A stretch of 64,000 nt of DNA from BD2-11 clade cluster bacterium bin43 (GTDB taxonomy: Bacteria; Gemmatimonadota; Gemmatimonadetes; Longimicrobiales; Gaopeijiaceae), in assembly GCA_002238605.1 (NCBI GenBank), contig MPMR01000012.1:62001-126000 (forward strand), written 5' to 3'. Shown piece after piece: positions 29,720 to 40,083 of this stretch; within the stretch, counting starts at the first letter, position 1; every line of letters starts with the position of its first letter. A program made the position numbers and the translations under genes. The notes under the pieces were generated by a model. That model had not been told where the DNA came from. It did no database searches and worked only from the letters and a program-made list of their open reading frames with translations.

Positions 29720-31543
29720 CTAGAAGGCCAGCGGCAGTTGCGTCTGGTTCGCGGCCTCTTCCTGAGCCCGGAAGACCTCCCGGCGGCGGTCGACGATGCG
29801 GGCGCGCTCACGCAGGCTGGTGATCCACTGGTCCAGCCGCTGCTGGCCCAGGGTTCCCCCGATCATCGCCCGCTGAATCACCTTCTGCTCCTCCCACGCG
29901 GTGCTGTCGGCCGGGATCCGCTCCGTCAACTCGATGACGAACGCTCGTCCGTTGGCCTCCACGACGCCGCTCAGCTGGCCCGCCTCCAGACCGAATGCGG
30001 TCCCGATGACCGTGTTCTGCCGCCCGAGACCGGGAACGAAGTCGCTGCGTGAGAACGGAGGGGATTCCTCGATGTCCGCCTCCAGCCGCGCGGCGATCTG
30101 CTCCAGAGTGCCCCCACCCTCGGCGGCTCCTTCGGCCTGAGCCAGGGCACGCTCGATCTTCTTTTCCAGCCTCAGGGTTTGCTCGATGGATGAGCGCGCC
30201 TGTTCGAGCGGCAGAACCTCCTCCGGCTCTCGGCCGACCAACTCCAGTGCGTAGAAGGCTTCGGCGTTCTCGAAGACGGGGCTGACATCTCCTTCCTCCG
30301 CTTCCTCGAACGCCCACTCGGACCCCTCGCGCACCTGGCCGGCACCGAGCACGAACGGAAAGTCCTCGGTGATGTCGACCGGCGTGGCCTCCAGGCCCAG
30401 CTCGCCCGCCGCCTCCCCGAGCGTGAGGTTCTCGCCCAATACCTCGAGGGAATCGGCGGTGGTCAGCAGATCGATCTCGGAGGCGTCGGTCCGCTCCACG
30501 GGAACCAGGATGTGGCGCGCGCTCACGGAGTCGGCGGTACGCGACGTCACTTCGATGAGGTGCCATCCGAACTGGGTGCCGACCGGCTCCGTGACCGTCT
30601 CCAGCGGCGTGCTGAACGCCGCCGAATCGAATTCCGGCACCATCACCCCGCGGGCGAAGGTTCCGAGGGTTCCGCCCAGGGCCGCCGACCCCTCGTCTGC
30701 CGACTCCTCTCCCGCCAGCTCGGCGAAATCGGCCCCATCGAGGATCTCCTGTCGTATCTCCTCGGCGCGCTCGCGCGCGGCGGCCGTGTCGGCGGCGGTC
30801 GGATCCTTGTCGAGCACGACGGCGACCACGGTCGCCCTCGGGGGCACCGCGAAGTCGTCACGGTTCTCCCTGTAGTACGCCGCGACCTCCGCATCGGTGA
30901 CCTCGACCTCGTCATCGCCGATGCGCGTGGCCGGATCCAGCGACAGGTAGCGGATTTCGACCTGTTCGTTCTCGTCCTTGTACGCCGACCAGAGGGCGGC
31001 GTCCGGAAGGTAGATGCCCGTGCTCAACTGCCGCATGAGCTTGGTGCGGGGGATGATGTCGCGGTAGTAGGCTTCGAGTTCCACCAGGGCGAGCTCCGAA
31101 GCGGTGGCGAGGTAGTCCTGGTACTTCTGCATGTCGAAGACGCCGTCGGTCTGAAAGCCCTCGAGCCCCTGGAACTGCGGCGGAGGGCTGAAGCGCGCCG
31201 CCTGACGGATCTCGTCGTCGCTCACACGGATGCCGCGCCGTTCGAGTTCGCGCCGGATCAGGATCTGGGTCACGACCTCATCGAAGGCCGCATCCTCGAT
31301 TTCGAGGTTCTGGTCGGAGGTGATCGCCTCTTCCTGGGCCAGCTGCGTCCGCTCGTAGAGATTGCGGTAGGCGAACTGGTACTGGTCGTACAGGACGGGC
31401 ACGCCGTCTACCTCGCCCAGCTCGCTCAGCCCGGCGGTGCGGCCGGTAATGTCCATGCCCCACTCGAAGACCATCAGCGCGGCAAAGGCGAGCATCGTGA
31501 TCAGCATGATCCACTTCGTGTTGTCCCGCATGGTCCGCATCAT
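29720..31543 (-). CDS. PpiD/SurA-like periplasmic foldase
   Basis: A membrane-anchored peptidyl-prolyl isomerase-type chaperone that helps newly exported proteins fold outside the inner membrane. Residues 8-30 (NTKWIMLITMLAFAALMVFEW) form an N-terminal anchor, as in PpiD. A SurA-type N-terminal chaperone region follows (DEVVTQILIRRELERRGIRVSDDEIRQAA). A parvulin-like domain comes next, with ADFAELAGEESADEGSAALGGTLGTFARG and FGWHLIEV, the most conserved part of such domains. A second, degenerate rotamase-like segment begins ARHILVPV. At 607 residues it matches PpiD. It is the only long - strand gene before 60 kb; AGGAG lies about 10 bases before its ATG. Confidence 0.88.
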   Translation of the reverse strand: MMRTMRDNTKWIMLITMLAFAALMVFEWGMDITGRTAGLSELGEVDGVPVLYDQYQFAYRNLYERTQLAQEEAITSDQNLEIEDAAFDEVVTQILIRRELERRGIRVSDDEIRQAARFSPPPQFQGLEGFQTDGVFDMQKYQDYLATASELALVELEAYYRDIIPRTKLMRQLSTGIYLPDAALWSAYKDENEQVEIRYLSLDPATRIGDDEVEVTDAEVAAYYRENRDDFAVPPRATVVAVVLDKDPTAADTAAARERAEEIRQEILDGADFAELAGEESADEGSAALGGTLGTFARGVMVPEFDSAAFSTPLETVTEPVGTQFGWHLIEVTSRTADSVSARHILVPVERTDASEIDLLTTADSLEVLGENLTLGEAAGELGLEATPVDITEDFPFVLGAGQVREGSEWAFEEAEEGDVSPVFENAEAFYALELVGREPEEVLPLEQARSSIEQTLRLEKKIERALAQAEGAAEGGGTLEQIAARLEADIEESPPFSRSDFVPGLGRQNTVIGTAFGLEAGQLSGVVEANGRAFVIELTERIPADSTAWEEQKVIQRAMIGGTLGQQRLDQWITSLRERARIVDRRREVFRAQEEAANQTQLPLAF

Positions 31544-31665
31544 GACGAAGCGTCTCCTGGCGTGTCCGGGTCCGGCAAGAATGGTGTGATCGCGGTGATA
31601 TCCGCAGAAGAGGCAATTTACGGGAATACCGGACGGCTCTCAAGCGAGGCCCCGGCAGGAATCCG

Positions 31666-31693
31666 TTGACACCCTTCGCAACGGCTCCATACT
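31666..31693 (+). promoter_or_regulatory. sigma70-like promoter
   Basis: A perfect TTGACA (31666-31671) is followed 16 bases later by CATACT (31688-31693). It lies in the divergent gap between the - strand foldase gene and the TPR-aroQ-efp-accB-accC run, and points toward the latter. Because a TTG inside the -35 box opens the longest reading frame, it also argues that the protein starts further downstream. Confidence 0.55.
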
Positions 31694-31791
31694 TTTCCCG
31701 GTTGACGCGCGAGCGCCCCTCGCGAATTCGGCGGGCGGTCCCCGAGCCGCGCGCGGTGACTGGAGCCTTCCCTCTTTCCGAGAGCCTGCCT

Positions 31792-33189
31792 GTGGATCAG
31801 TCGCTGGATCGGGAGATTCGCAGGCTCTATTCCTCCTTCCACTCTCCGGAGGATCGACAGGGCCGTTCCTTCGTGCCCCTGGCGGATGCCTACAGGCGCG
31901 CGGGAGATCTGCTGCGGGCCAGGCTCCTGCTCGAAGAGGGTCTTCGGCGTCATCCGGGCTTCTCGAGCGCGCACGTAGTGGCGATGCGAATCGCCCGGGA
32001 TGTTTCGGACCATGCGGGAGCTCTGGCGGCAACCCGACGCGTGCTGGAGCTCGATCCGGATAACGTGGAGGCGCGGCAGGTTCTGGCCATGGTCGGTCCC
32101 CTCGCCGAGGACGCCGGGAGTCCCGTAGTGTCCGGTTCGGAGAGTGAAGGCGATGCCGAGCTCCCGGACGAGTCATGGATGGCCGGTGACGCGGGCGTAT
32201 GGGCCGCCGGAACCGACAGCGGACTTGCCTCGGTGGACCCGGTCGCTCTGGAAGCCGAAGAAGAGGCGGCCGCAGCGGATGCCGGGGAGGGGCCAGCGAC
32301 CGCAGCGGATGCCGAGGAGGAGCCAGCGACCGCAGCGGAGGTCGAGGAGGAGTCGCCCGCCACCGCAGAGGGCGAAAAAGAGCCAGCGACCGCAGCGGAT
32401 GCCGGGGACGAGCCGCCGGCCGCAGGTGAGGTCGAGGCAGAGCCGCGGGCCGCAGCGGATGCCGGGGAAGAGCAGCTGACCGCGGCGGATGCCGAAGAGG
32501 AAGAGGCGACCGCCGCCGTGGAGGCCGAGGCCGAGGAGGAAGAGGCGATCGCCGCCGTGGAGGCCGAAGAGGAAGGGGCGACCGCCGCCGTTGAGGCTGA
32601 AGTAGACCAGCGCGCTGCACGCGAGGCCGAGGAGCAGGACGCCGCGGCCGAAACCGGGGAGCGGGCCGCGCCGGTATCGACGAAGCGGGCGGTAAGAAGT
32701 ACCCGTTCAGCCGGGATTCCGGTCGCAACCCCGGCCAACGCCTCGGACGCCGTAAGGGACGCGGGAATCTACACCCGCACCATGGGCCAGCTCTACGAAC
32801 AACAGGGGCTCCACGCCCAGGCGATCGCGGTCTACGAGCGTCTCATCGAATCCGAGCCCGACGACGAGGCGCTGGTGCGCCGCCTGGCGCATATTCGCCG
32901 GCAGGCCCGCGACGAAGCATCCCGCACCGCACCGGTGCAACGCGAGCCGGGCGAAGCTTCTTCCGGGCTCGAGTCGCCGCGCACCGAGGCGCCGCCGGAC
33001 GACGAGCGTTCCGGAACTGCGAGCGCCGGGAGCATGGACGCGACCAGGGAGCCGGAGCCGGCTCGAGGCGGCGTGGCGGCGAAGACCCCGGTCGTCGACC
33101 CGGAGCCCGGTGACGGTTTGCCCGTTGTTCCGATCGAGGCGCTGGCGCCCGATGCGCACGTCGCCGGGGCACGCGAGGAGACGCTGTGA
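31792..33189 (+). CDS. TPR protein with long Glu/Ala repeat linker
   Basis: A 465-residue protein of unknown role. The N-terminal 90 residues are TPR-like (RSFVPLADAYRRAGDLLRARLLLEEGLRRHP, HAGALAATRRVLELDPDNVEARQVL). A linker built from degenerate 10-residue units such as ADAEEEPATA covers about 120 residues. Another TPR follows (IYTRTMGQLYEQQGLHAQAIAVYERLIESEPDDEAL), then a polar tail. No signal peptide is seen. GTG 31792 is chosen since a TTG start at 31666 would lie in a promoter -35 box; GTG 31756 is an alternative, and neither has a strong ribosome site. The stop overlaps the aroQ GTG, so the two are translationally coupled. Confidence 0.75.
   Translation: MDQSLDREIRRLYSSFHSPEDRQGRSFVPLADAYRRAGDLLRARLLLEEGLRRHPGFSSAHVVAMRIARDVSDHAGALAATRRVLELDPDNVEARQVLAMVGPLAEDAGSPVVSGSESEGDAELPDESWMAGDAGVWAAGTDSGLASVDPVALEAEEEAAAADAGEGPATAADAEEEPATAAEVEEESPATAEGEKEPATAADAGDEPPAAGEVEAEPRAAADAGEEQLTAADAEEEEATAAVEAEAEEEEAIAAVEAEEEGATAAVEAEVDQRAAREAEEQDAAAETGERAAPVSTKRAVRSTRSAGIPVATPANASDAVRDAGIYTRTMGQLYEQQGLHAQAIAVYERLIESEPDDEALVRRLAHIRRQARDEASRTAPVQREPGEASSGLESPRTEAPPDDERSGTASAGSMDATREPEPARGGVAAKTPVVDPEPGDGLPVVPIEALAPDAHVAGAREETL
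32254..32612 (+). repeat. degenerate 30-bp tandem repeats inside the TPR gene
   Basis: About a dozen imperfect copies of a unit of roughly 30 bases encode variants of ADAEEEPATA (for example ATAADAEEEP, AAADAGEE, ATAAVEAE). The phase is kept in multiples of three, so the reading frame survives. GCGGATGCCG and CGACCGC recur as blocks. Such arrays change copy number by slippage. Confidence 0.75.
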
Positions 33190-33623
33190 GGGTCGCCGTC
33201 ATCCACGGAGCCAACCTGCGCATGCTCGGACGGCGCGAACCGGAGGTGTATGGTTCGGACACCCTCGAGGACATCAACGGGCACCTTCGCACGCTGGCGG
33301 AGGAGCTGGGAATGGAGATCGAGATCTTCCAGTCCAACTCGGAAGGGGCGATTCTCGACTACCTGGAGGAAGCCGCGCCCCGGGTCGACGGTGTCCTGAT
33401 CAACCCGGGCGCGTTCACGCACACCAGCATCGCCCTGCGCGACGCGCTCGCGGGAATCGACAAGCCCTTCGTGGAGGTGCATCTGTCGAATCCGGCAGCG
33501 CGCGAATCCTTCCGGCATCGGTCGTACCTGGCGCCCGTGGCCGCGGGCGTGGTCGCCGGTTTTCGCGCGGAAAGCTATCTTCTGGCCCTTCGAGGACTTC
33601 TGGCGCACCTGTCCCGGGATTGA
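33186..33623 (+). CDS. aroQ: type II 3-dehydroquinate dehydratase
   Basis: AroQ dehydrates 3-dehydroquinate in the shikimate pathway to aromatic amino acids. The 145-residue protein has the type II layout: VIHGANLRMLGRREPEVYG with the catalytic Arg/Tyr loop, FQSNSEGAILDYL, INPGAFTHTSIALRDAL and VEVHLSNPAARE. The usual GPNLN motif reads GANLR here, a small deviation. GTG 33186 overlaps the stop of the TPR gene. aroQ-efp-accB-accC is a recurrent bacterial gene order. Confidence 0.96.
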   Translation: MRVAVIHGANLRMLGRREPEVYGSDTLEDINGHLRTLAEELGMEIEIFQSNSEGAILDYLEEAAPRVDGVLINPGAFTHTSIALRDALAGIDKPFVEVHLSNPAARESFRHRSYLAPVAAGVVAGFRAESYLLALRGLLAHLSRD

Positions 33624-33665
33624 TTCCGGCTCCGGTGCCCTGACGCAAAACGACAACGAGGCTGC

Positions 33666-34232
33666 ATGGCCACCACAGCCAATTTTCGCAATGGCATGAT
33701 CCTGGACATCGATGGTGTCCTGTGGGCGATCACCTATTTTCAGCACGTCAAGCCGGGTAAGGGCGGCGCGTTCGTGCGCACGAGGCTCAAGAACGTGCTG
33801 GGCGGCCACGTGGTCGAGAAGACCTTTCGGGCGGGGGAGCGGGTCACCGGCGTTCGCCTGGAGCGCCGTCCCATGCAATACAGCTACACCGATGGCGAGT
33901 TCTTCCACTTCATGGACCTGCGCACCTACGACATGCATCCCGTCTCGGGAAGCATGGTCGGGGAGGAGCAGTTGAAGTACATGAAGGAGAACATGGAATG
34001 CGAAGTGCTGGTCCACGACGACGCCGCCATTGCCGTGGAACTCCCCGCCTTCGTCGAGCTCGAGGTGACCGGCACGGAGCCCGGCGTGCGGGGTGATACG
34101 GCCCAGGGCGGCACCAAGCCGGCCACCCTGGAGACCGGGGCGGTGGTGCAGGTTCCCCTCTTCGTGGAGGTGGGTGACGTGCTCAGGGTGGATCGCAGAG
34201 AGGACAAGTACCTGACCCGGGTGACGTCATGA
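33666..34232 (+). CDS. efp: elongation factor P
   Basis: EF-P rescues ribosomes stalled at polyproline runs. The 188-residue product has the three-domain layout; the domain I loop carries [18 protein letters not shown], whose Lys (in PGKGG) is the site modified by lysylation or rhamnosylation-type systems in other species. [23 protein letters not shown] and the C-terminal [17 protein letters not shown] are standard. It overlaps accB by 4 bases (ATGA). Many polyproline proteins in this window (SecA linker, TonB/TolA-like, Pal, FtsK) would need it. Confidence 0.98.
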   Translation: MATTANFRNGMILDIDGVLWAITYFQHVKPGKGGAFVRTRLKNVLGGHVVEKTFRAGERVTGVRLERRPMQYSYTDGEFFHFMDLRTYDMHPVSGSMVGEEQLKYMKENMECEVLVHDDAAIAVELPAFVELEVTGTEPGVRGDTAQGGTKPATLETGAVVQVPLFVEVGDVLRVDRREDKYLTRVTS

Positions 34233-34726
34233 TCGACGCCGAGTTCGTCGAGCGCCTCATTCGCGCGGTGGATGAGAGCGGCATCGACACCGTGGAGATC
34301 CGGCGCGGCGCCACGCGCGTGCGCATCAGCAAGACCCCCCCGCCGGCCCCCGTGCGGACCGAAGCGGCCGCCGGATCCGTCGCGGGAGTAGTCGAATCGC
34401 CGGCCTCCGGGGATCCTGCCACGGCTGCCTCGGTGGAATCGACGGCTGCGGGCGACTCGGGCGGGGACGAGCAGCCGGCTACGACGCTGATCGAGATCAA
34501 GTCGCCGATGGTGGGAACGTTCTACCGTGCCGGGGCCCCGGGCGCGCCCCCGTATGTCGACACCGGGCAGCGAATCTCGGAGGGGGACACGCTCTGCATC
34601 ATCGAGGCGATGAAGCTCATGAACGAGTTCGAGAGCGAAATCAGCGGGACCATCGAGGAGATTCTCGTGCAGGACGGCGAGCCTGTGGAGTACGGGCAAG
34701 TGCTTTTCAGGGTGGCGCCGGTCTGA
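34229..34726 (+). CDS. accB: acetyl-CoA carboxylase biotin carboxyl carrier protein
   Basis: AccB carries biotin between the carboxylase and transferase halves of acetyl-CoA carboxylase, the first committed step of fatty-acid synthesis. The biotin-attachment motif EAMKLMNE places biotin on K129. An Ala/Ser/Gly-rich flexible linker (about residues 38-80) joins the short N-terminal helix region to the biotinyl domain ([23 protein letters not shown]). 165 residues is typical. It overlaps efp and stands 69 bases before accC. Confidence 0.97.
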   Translation: MIDAEFVERLIRAVDESGIDTVEIRRGATRVRISKTPPPAPVRTEAAAGSVAGVVESPASGDPATAASVESTAAGDSGGDEQPATTLIEIKSPMVGTFYRAGAPGAPPYVDTGQRISEGDTLCIIEAMKLMNEFESEISGTIEEILVQDGEPVEYGQVLFRVAPV

Positions 34727-34795
34727 GCGGGCCGCGCCCTTTCGACGGGCGTTCCACGGGCGCGACCCGACGCGCGCGTTGCGGGAGCATCACGG

Positions 34796-36145
<1,350 letters not shown>

Positions 36146-36148
36146 GCG

Positions 36149-38569
36149 GTGGCGGCGCGCAGGAAGTCGGGAGGAAGTGCCCGCGGCAAGCCGGCGCCGG
36201 TGCGTGGGGGCGGGGCGGACAAGGGAGGGGGCGCCTTGCTGTCCCCGAGCCAGAGGTTCGACATCCTGGCGCTGGGTCTGGTGGTCCTGGCGCTCTTCGT
36301 GCTTCTGGCCCTTTTCCCGATATCGGTCCTGGGCGCGCGCGCCCAGGCGTGGTTTCCTTCGGGGAACGCGATCGGCCCGCTGGGAGCCAGGTTCCGGGAA
36401 GCGGCGATCGCGGCGCTTGGCGCGGCAGCGTTCGCGCTCCCGGTCCTCCTGACGCTCGGAGGACTGCGCGCGGGCTCATGGACGACGACCCGCACCGCCG
36501 TGCGGGCGGCGATCCTGACGGCCGGTCTGGCGCTGATCGCCTCCTGCGTCGCATCGCTGCTGGGGAGCGCCGGTGGTTCGGGATGGCTGGGGTCGATCGT
36601 AGCCGGCACGCTCAGCTCGGCCATCGGCTGGCTGGGGACGACGCTGCTGCTCGCGGGGTTCCTGATCGGACTCATGGTGGCGACTCTGGACTGGAACCCG
36701 CTCCGCTGGCTGGAACGCGCCATCAGGTCGCTGGGACGAGCCCTCAGGTCGGCGTGGTCCGCGATCGATCTGCGCCGGAGAGTGGCTGTCCGGCCGCGGC
36801 TGGCGGCGAAAAAGGACGGCGACGACCGGGGGACGCGCGCCCCGCGGGGCAGCGAACGGGGCATTCCCGAGGATGTCGCGGCAGTCCTGGACGGCGCCGT
36901 GGGGGAGCTGGAGGACGGGGTCCCGCCGCCCGAGCCGGCAGGCGAAGTGCCCCCGGAACCGCCACCCGAGCCGGCCGGGGCCGGAACGGAAGCTTCCTCG
37001 CCCGCGGAGACCCCGGACGAGCCACCGGCAGCAGACCCGTCCGACGTGGCGTTGCCGTCGATCGATCTGCTGGATGCCCCGGAGGCGAAGGATCCCTTCC
37101 GCATGGAACTCCAACTCTCGCGGCTGGGCGAGATCCTGGTGGAAAAGCTGCGCTCGTTCGGCGTGCAGAGCAGGATCGGCGGCCGCACCACCGGGCCGGT
37201 CGTGACCCAGTTCGAGGTGGTGCCCGCGGCGGGGGTCAAGGTCAACCGCATCGCCAACCTCGAGGCCGACCTGGCGCTGGCGATGAAGGCGAGGAGCATC
37301 CGCATCGTCGCCCCGATCCCCGGAAAGGGCGCCGTCGGCGTTGAAATCCCCAATCCCGAGCCGGAAATCGTCTATCTGCGGGACATCCTCGAGTCCACCG
37401 CGTTCCGGTCGTCGAAGGCGGCGCTTCCCCTCGCCCTGGGCAAGGACCTGACCGGGCGTCCCTATGTTTCCGACCTGGCCCGCATGCCCCATGTGCTGAT
37501 CGCGGGCGCCACCGGATCGGGAAAGTCGGTTTGCCTGAACGCGTTCATCACCAGCCTGGTCTACTCCCACTCGCCCGAGTCGCTTCGGCTCCTGATGGTC
37601 GATCCCAAGATGGTCGAGCTGTCGGTGTACGCCGATCTTCCCCACCTGCGCCATCCGGTGGTGACCGATCCGGCCGACGCCGCGAGCGTCCTGAAATGGG
37701 CGGTGATGGAGATGGAGCGCCGGTACGCGCTGCTCTCGGCGAACCAGGCGCGCTCTCTGGGGGAGTTCAATCGGAAGGTGCGGGACGGGCGGTCCCTGCG
37801 CCATCCGCCGCGCCCGCCCGCGCCCGGCGAGGAACCGGAGGAGGAAGCCTGGGAGGAGGGCATCCTCCCCTTCGTGGTGGTGATCATCGACGAGCTCGCC
37901 GATCTGATGATGACGGTCCAGGGCGAGGTCGAACGCCCGCTGACGATGCTCGCCCAGAAGGCGCGCGCCATCGGCATCCACCTGATGGTGGCGACCCAGC
38001 GGCCCAGCGTGAACGTGATCACCGGGCTCATCAAGGCCAACTTCCCGTGCCGCATCGCCTTCCGGGTCGCCTCCAAGACCGACTCGCGCACCATCCTCGA
38101 CCAGAACGGCGCGGATGCGCTGCTGGGCAACGGCGACATGCTGTTCCTGCCGCCCGGCCAGAGCGAGCCGGTGCGCATCCAGGGCGCCTTCGTACCGGGG
38201 TCGGATACGAACCGGCTTACCGGCTGGTTCCGGGAGCTGGTGCGGCACTGGGAGGACGCCGGCGAAATGCCGGACTTCACGGGAGAGGAGGACATCCTGG
38301 CCATGGTTCGCACCCGGGAAGGGGAAGGAGACGCCGGGGAGGAGGACGGCCCGGTGGAGCGCGACGACCTCTTCTTCGCCGCGGCCGAAGTGTGCGTACG
38401 GCAGAATCAGGGCTCGACGTCCCTTCTGCAGCGGAAGCTGCGCATCGGCTACGGCCGCGCGGCGCGCGTGGTGGACCAGCTGCACGAGGTGGGCGTGCTG
38501 GGTCCGCCCGACGGCTCCAAGCCGCGCGAAGTGCTCATGGGGCTGGACGAGATCGAGTCGTTGCGCTAG
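36149..38569 (+). CDS. ftsK: DNA translocase FtsK
   Basis: FtsK pumps chromosome ends through the closing septum and activates dimer resolution. Four membrane helices occupy roughly residues 38-185, followed by a Pro/Glu linker (PEPAGEVPPEPPPEPAG) of about 120 residues. The motor comes next, with Walker A GATGSGKS at about 453-460, VDPKMVELSVY and IIDELADLMM as Walker B. A C-terminal gamma winged helix (STSLLQRKLRIGYGRAARVVDQL) would read KOPS sequences. 806 residues is normal for short-linker FtsK/SpoIIIE. It is in one run with accC and lolA. Confidence 0.97.
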   Translation: MAARRKSGGSARGKPAPVRGGGADKGGGALLSPSQRFDILALGLVVLALFVLLALFPISVLGARAQAWFPSGNAIGPLGARFREAAIAALGAAAFALPVLLTLGGLRAGSWTTTRTAVRAAILTAGLALIASCVASLLGSAGGSGWLGSIVAGTLSSAIGWLGTTLLLAGFLIGLMVATLDWNPLRWLERAIRSLGRALRSAWSAIDLRRRVAVRPRLAAKKDGDDRGTRAPRGSERGIPEDVAAVLDGAVGELEDGVPPPEPAGEVPPEPPPEPAGAGTEASSPAETPDEPPAADPSDVALPSIDLLDAPEAKDPFRMELQLSRLGEILVEKLRSFGVQSRIGGRTTGPVVTQFEVVPAAGVKVNRIANLEADLALAMKARSIRIVAPIPGKGAVGVEIPNPEPEIVYLRDILESTAFRSSKAALPLALGKDLTGRPYVSDLARMPHVLIAGATGSGKSVCLNAFITSLVYSHSPESLRLLMVDPKMVELSVYADLPHLRHPVVTDPADAASVLKWAVMEMERRYALLSANQARSLGEFNRKVRDGRSLRHPPRPPAPGEEPEEEAWEEGILPFVVVIIDELADLMMTVQGEVERPLTMLAQKARAIGIHLMVATQRPSVNVITGLIKANFPCRIAFRVASKTDSRTILDQNGADALLGNGDMLFLPPGQSEPVRIQGAFVPGSDTNRLTGWFRELVRHWEDAGEMPDFTGEEDILAMVRTREGEGDAGEEDGPVERDDLFFAAAEVCVRQNQGSTSLLQRKLRIGYGRAARVVDQLHEVGVLGPPDGSKPREVLMGLDEIESLR

Positions 38570-38641
38570 CTGCCCGTCCAGGGGCCGCCTGACAGCGCGC
38601 CGGGCCGGAACGGGGGCGCTCGCCCGAGGGTATGGCGTCCC

Positions 38642-39310
38642 ATGCAAAACACGTTCTTCGGCCTTCTGGCGGTCCTCTGCGCAGCTGTCGGTCCGGGCGC
38701 CGCCTTCGCCATGCAGGAGGCCGCGGATCCGTTGGCCATCCTCGAGCGTGCTTCCGGCGAGTATTCCGCGTTGACGGGGTTCTGCGCCGACTTCCGGCAG
38801 ACCCTGACCTCGCCGCTTCTGAGCCAGGTGACCCGTTCCCGGGGGCGCATGTGCCAGCAGCAGCCCGACCGCTTCTCCATGCGGTTCACCGACCCCGAGG
38901 GCGACCTGGTGGTCGCTGACGGGGAGTGGCTGTGGGTCTACTTCCCGAGCAGCGACGCCGGTCAGGTGATTCGCTCGCCCATGACCGCCGACCGACAGGG
39001 CGGCTTCGACTTCCACCGCGAATTCCTCTCGGATCCCGGAACCCGCTACGCTCCCGTGTATCTGCGCGGCGAGGAACTCGACGGGGCAGCCACCCACGTC
39101 ATTCGGCTGGTTCCGCGCCAGCGGACCGCCTATCGCGAGGCGCGGGTGTGGATCGACGAGGGGACGTGGTTCATCCGGCGTACCGAAATCGAGGAGGAAA
39201 ACGGCAACCTGCGCGAGGTGCAGCTGACGGGATTCGAGCCGAACCCCCGACTGGGGAGCGAGGCTTTCCGCTTCACGCCGCCACGGGGGGTTCAGGTCAT
39301 CACCCGATGA
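38642..39310 (+). CDS. lolA: outer-membrane lipoprotein carrier LolA
   Basis: LolA ferries lipoproteins across the periplasm from LolCDE to the outer membrane. The 222-residue product has a signal peptide (FFGLLAVLCAAVGPGAAFA). LolA-fold phrases follow: LTGFCADFRQTLTSPLLSQVTRSRGRM, DGEWLWVYFPSSDAGQVIRS and VWIDEGTWFIRRTEIEEENGN. A lolB is not seen, consistent with most bacteria outside beta/gamma-Proteobacteria. Its stop overlaps a possible ATG of the next gene. It follows ftsK closely, and lnt lies one gene further on. Confidence 0.93.
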   Translation: MQNTFFGLLAVLCAAVGPGAAFAMQEAADPLAILERASGEYSALTGFCADFRQTLTSPLLSQVTRSRGRMCQQQPDRFSMRFTDPEGDLVVADGEWLWVYFPSSDAGQVIRSPMTADRQGGFDFHREFLSDPGTRYAPVYLRGEELDGAATHVIRLVPRQRTAYREARVWIDEGTWFIRRTEIEEENGNLREVQLTGFEPNPRLGSEAFRFTPPRGVQVITR

Positions 39311-39351
39311 GAGCCTGGCGCCGAACGGGGGGTGATCCCGGAAGGGGCCGG

Positions 39352-40050
39352 ATGAGGGGCGCTGCGATGCTCCTGATGGGCCTCGTGGCCGGGTTCGGCA
39401 TGGCAGGACCGGCGGCGGCGCAGGACCTCGCCGACTTCGACTACATAAACCTGAGCTTGCGGGGCATCGGTTTCGAAGCCGGGTATCTCCCCGGGTACAG
39501 GATCCACGGGGTGCGCGGGGAGACACGGAGCTGGGGCGCGCGGCTCGACCTCGGGTATCTCGGGCCGGGGCTCCGCATCTCGCCCTCGGTGACCTATTGG
39601 TCGTCGGAGTTCGAGACCGAGGAGGTGTCCCGCCTCGAGACCCGTCTGGAGCAGTTGATCGCAAGAGAGGTGGGGGACGCCGGAACCGAGGGCGGGCCCG
39701 CCCTCGATCTGGGCACGATCACATGGACCGATCTGGTCGTTGGCGTCGACTCCCATGTCGTCTGGAACGTGCCCTTCGGATGGCTGACCTTTCTCGGGCT
39801 GGGCGCCTCCGTGCATGTGCTCGACGGACAGGGCGAGGCGATCGACGACACCTTCATCGAGGACCTTCTGGACACGGTGCGCCCGGGGGTGAACGTGCAC
39901 CTGGGGCTCGAGTATCCGCTCTGGCGCTGGTCCCGTCTCTACTGGCACGGCCGCTACGAGGTGACCGACGATCTGCGCTACTTCAACGTCCGGGGTGGGC
40001 TGCAGATCATGTTCGGTGGCACGGCTCCCGGGGAGATGGAACCCCGCTGA
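39352..40050 (+). CDS. predicted small outer-membrane beta-barrel protein
   Basis: A 232-residue secreted protein of unknown function. The signal peptide (MLLMGLVAGFGMAGPAAAQ) is followed by alternating strands typical of a small outer-membrane barrel, such as WGARLDLGYLGPGLRISPSVTYW and VNVHLGLEYPLWRWSRLYWHGRYEV. It ends FNVRGGLQIMFGG, close to the usual C-terminal aromatic signal but with a short hydrophilic tail. ATG 39352 is preferred because GGAAGGGG precedes it; ATG 39307, overlapping the lolA stop, is an alternative. Wedged between lolA and lnt, it may belong to envelope assembly, but this is context only. Confidence 0.72.
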   Translation: MRGAAMLLMGLVAGFGMAGPAAAQDLADFDYINLSLRGIGFEAGYLPGYRIHGVRGETRSWGARLDLGYLGPGLRISPSVTYWSSEFETEEVSRLETRLEQLIAREVGDAGTEGGPALDLGTITWTDLVVGVDSHVVWNVPFGWLTFLGLGASVHVLDGQGEAIDDTFIEDLLDTVRPGVNVHLGLEYPLWRWSRLYWHGRYEVTDDLRYFNVRGGLQIMFGGTAPGEMEPR

Positions 40051-40083
40051 GACCGGTTCCGGGCGGCTGCGGAGGTTCGCGCG

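Noticed and set aside
36476-39664. Long - strand open frame opposite ftsK and lolA
   Set aside because: Same cause; ftsK and lolA on the + strand explain the region fully, with overlapping starts and motifs.
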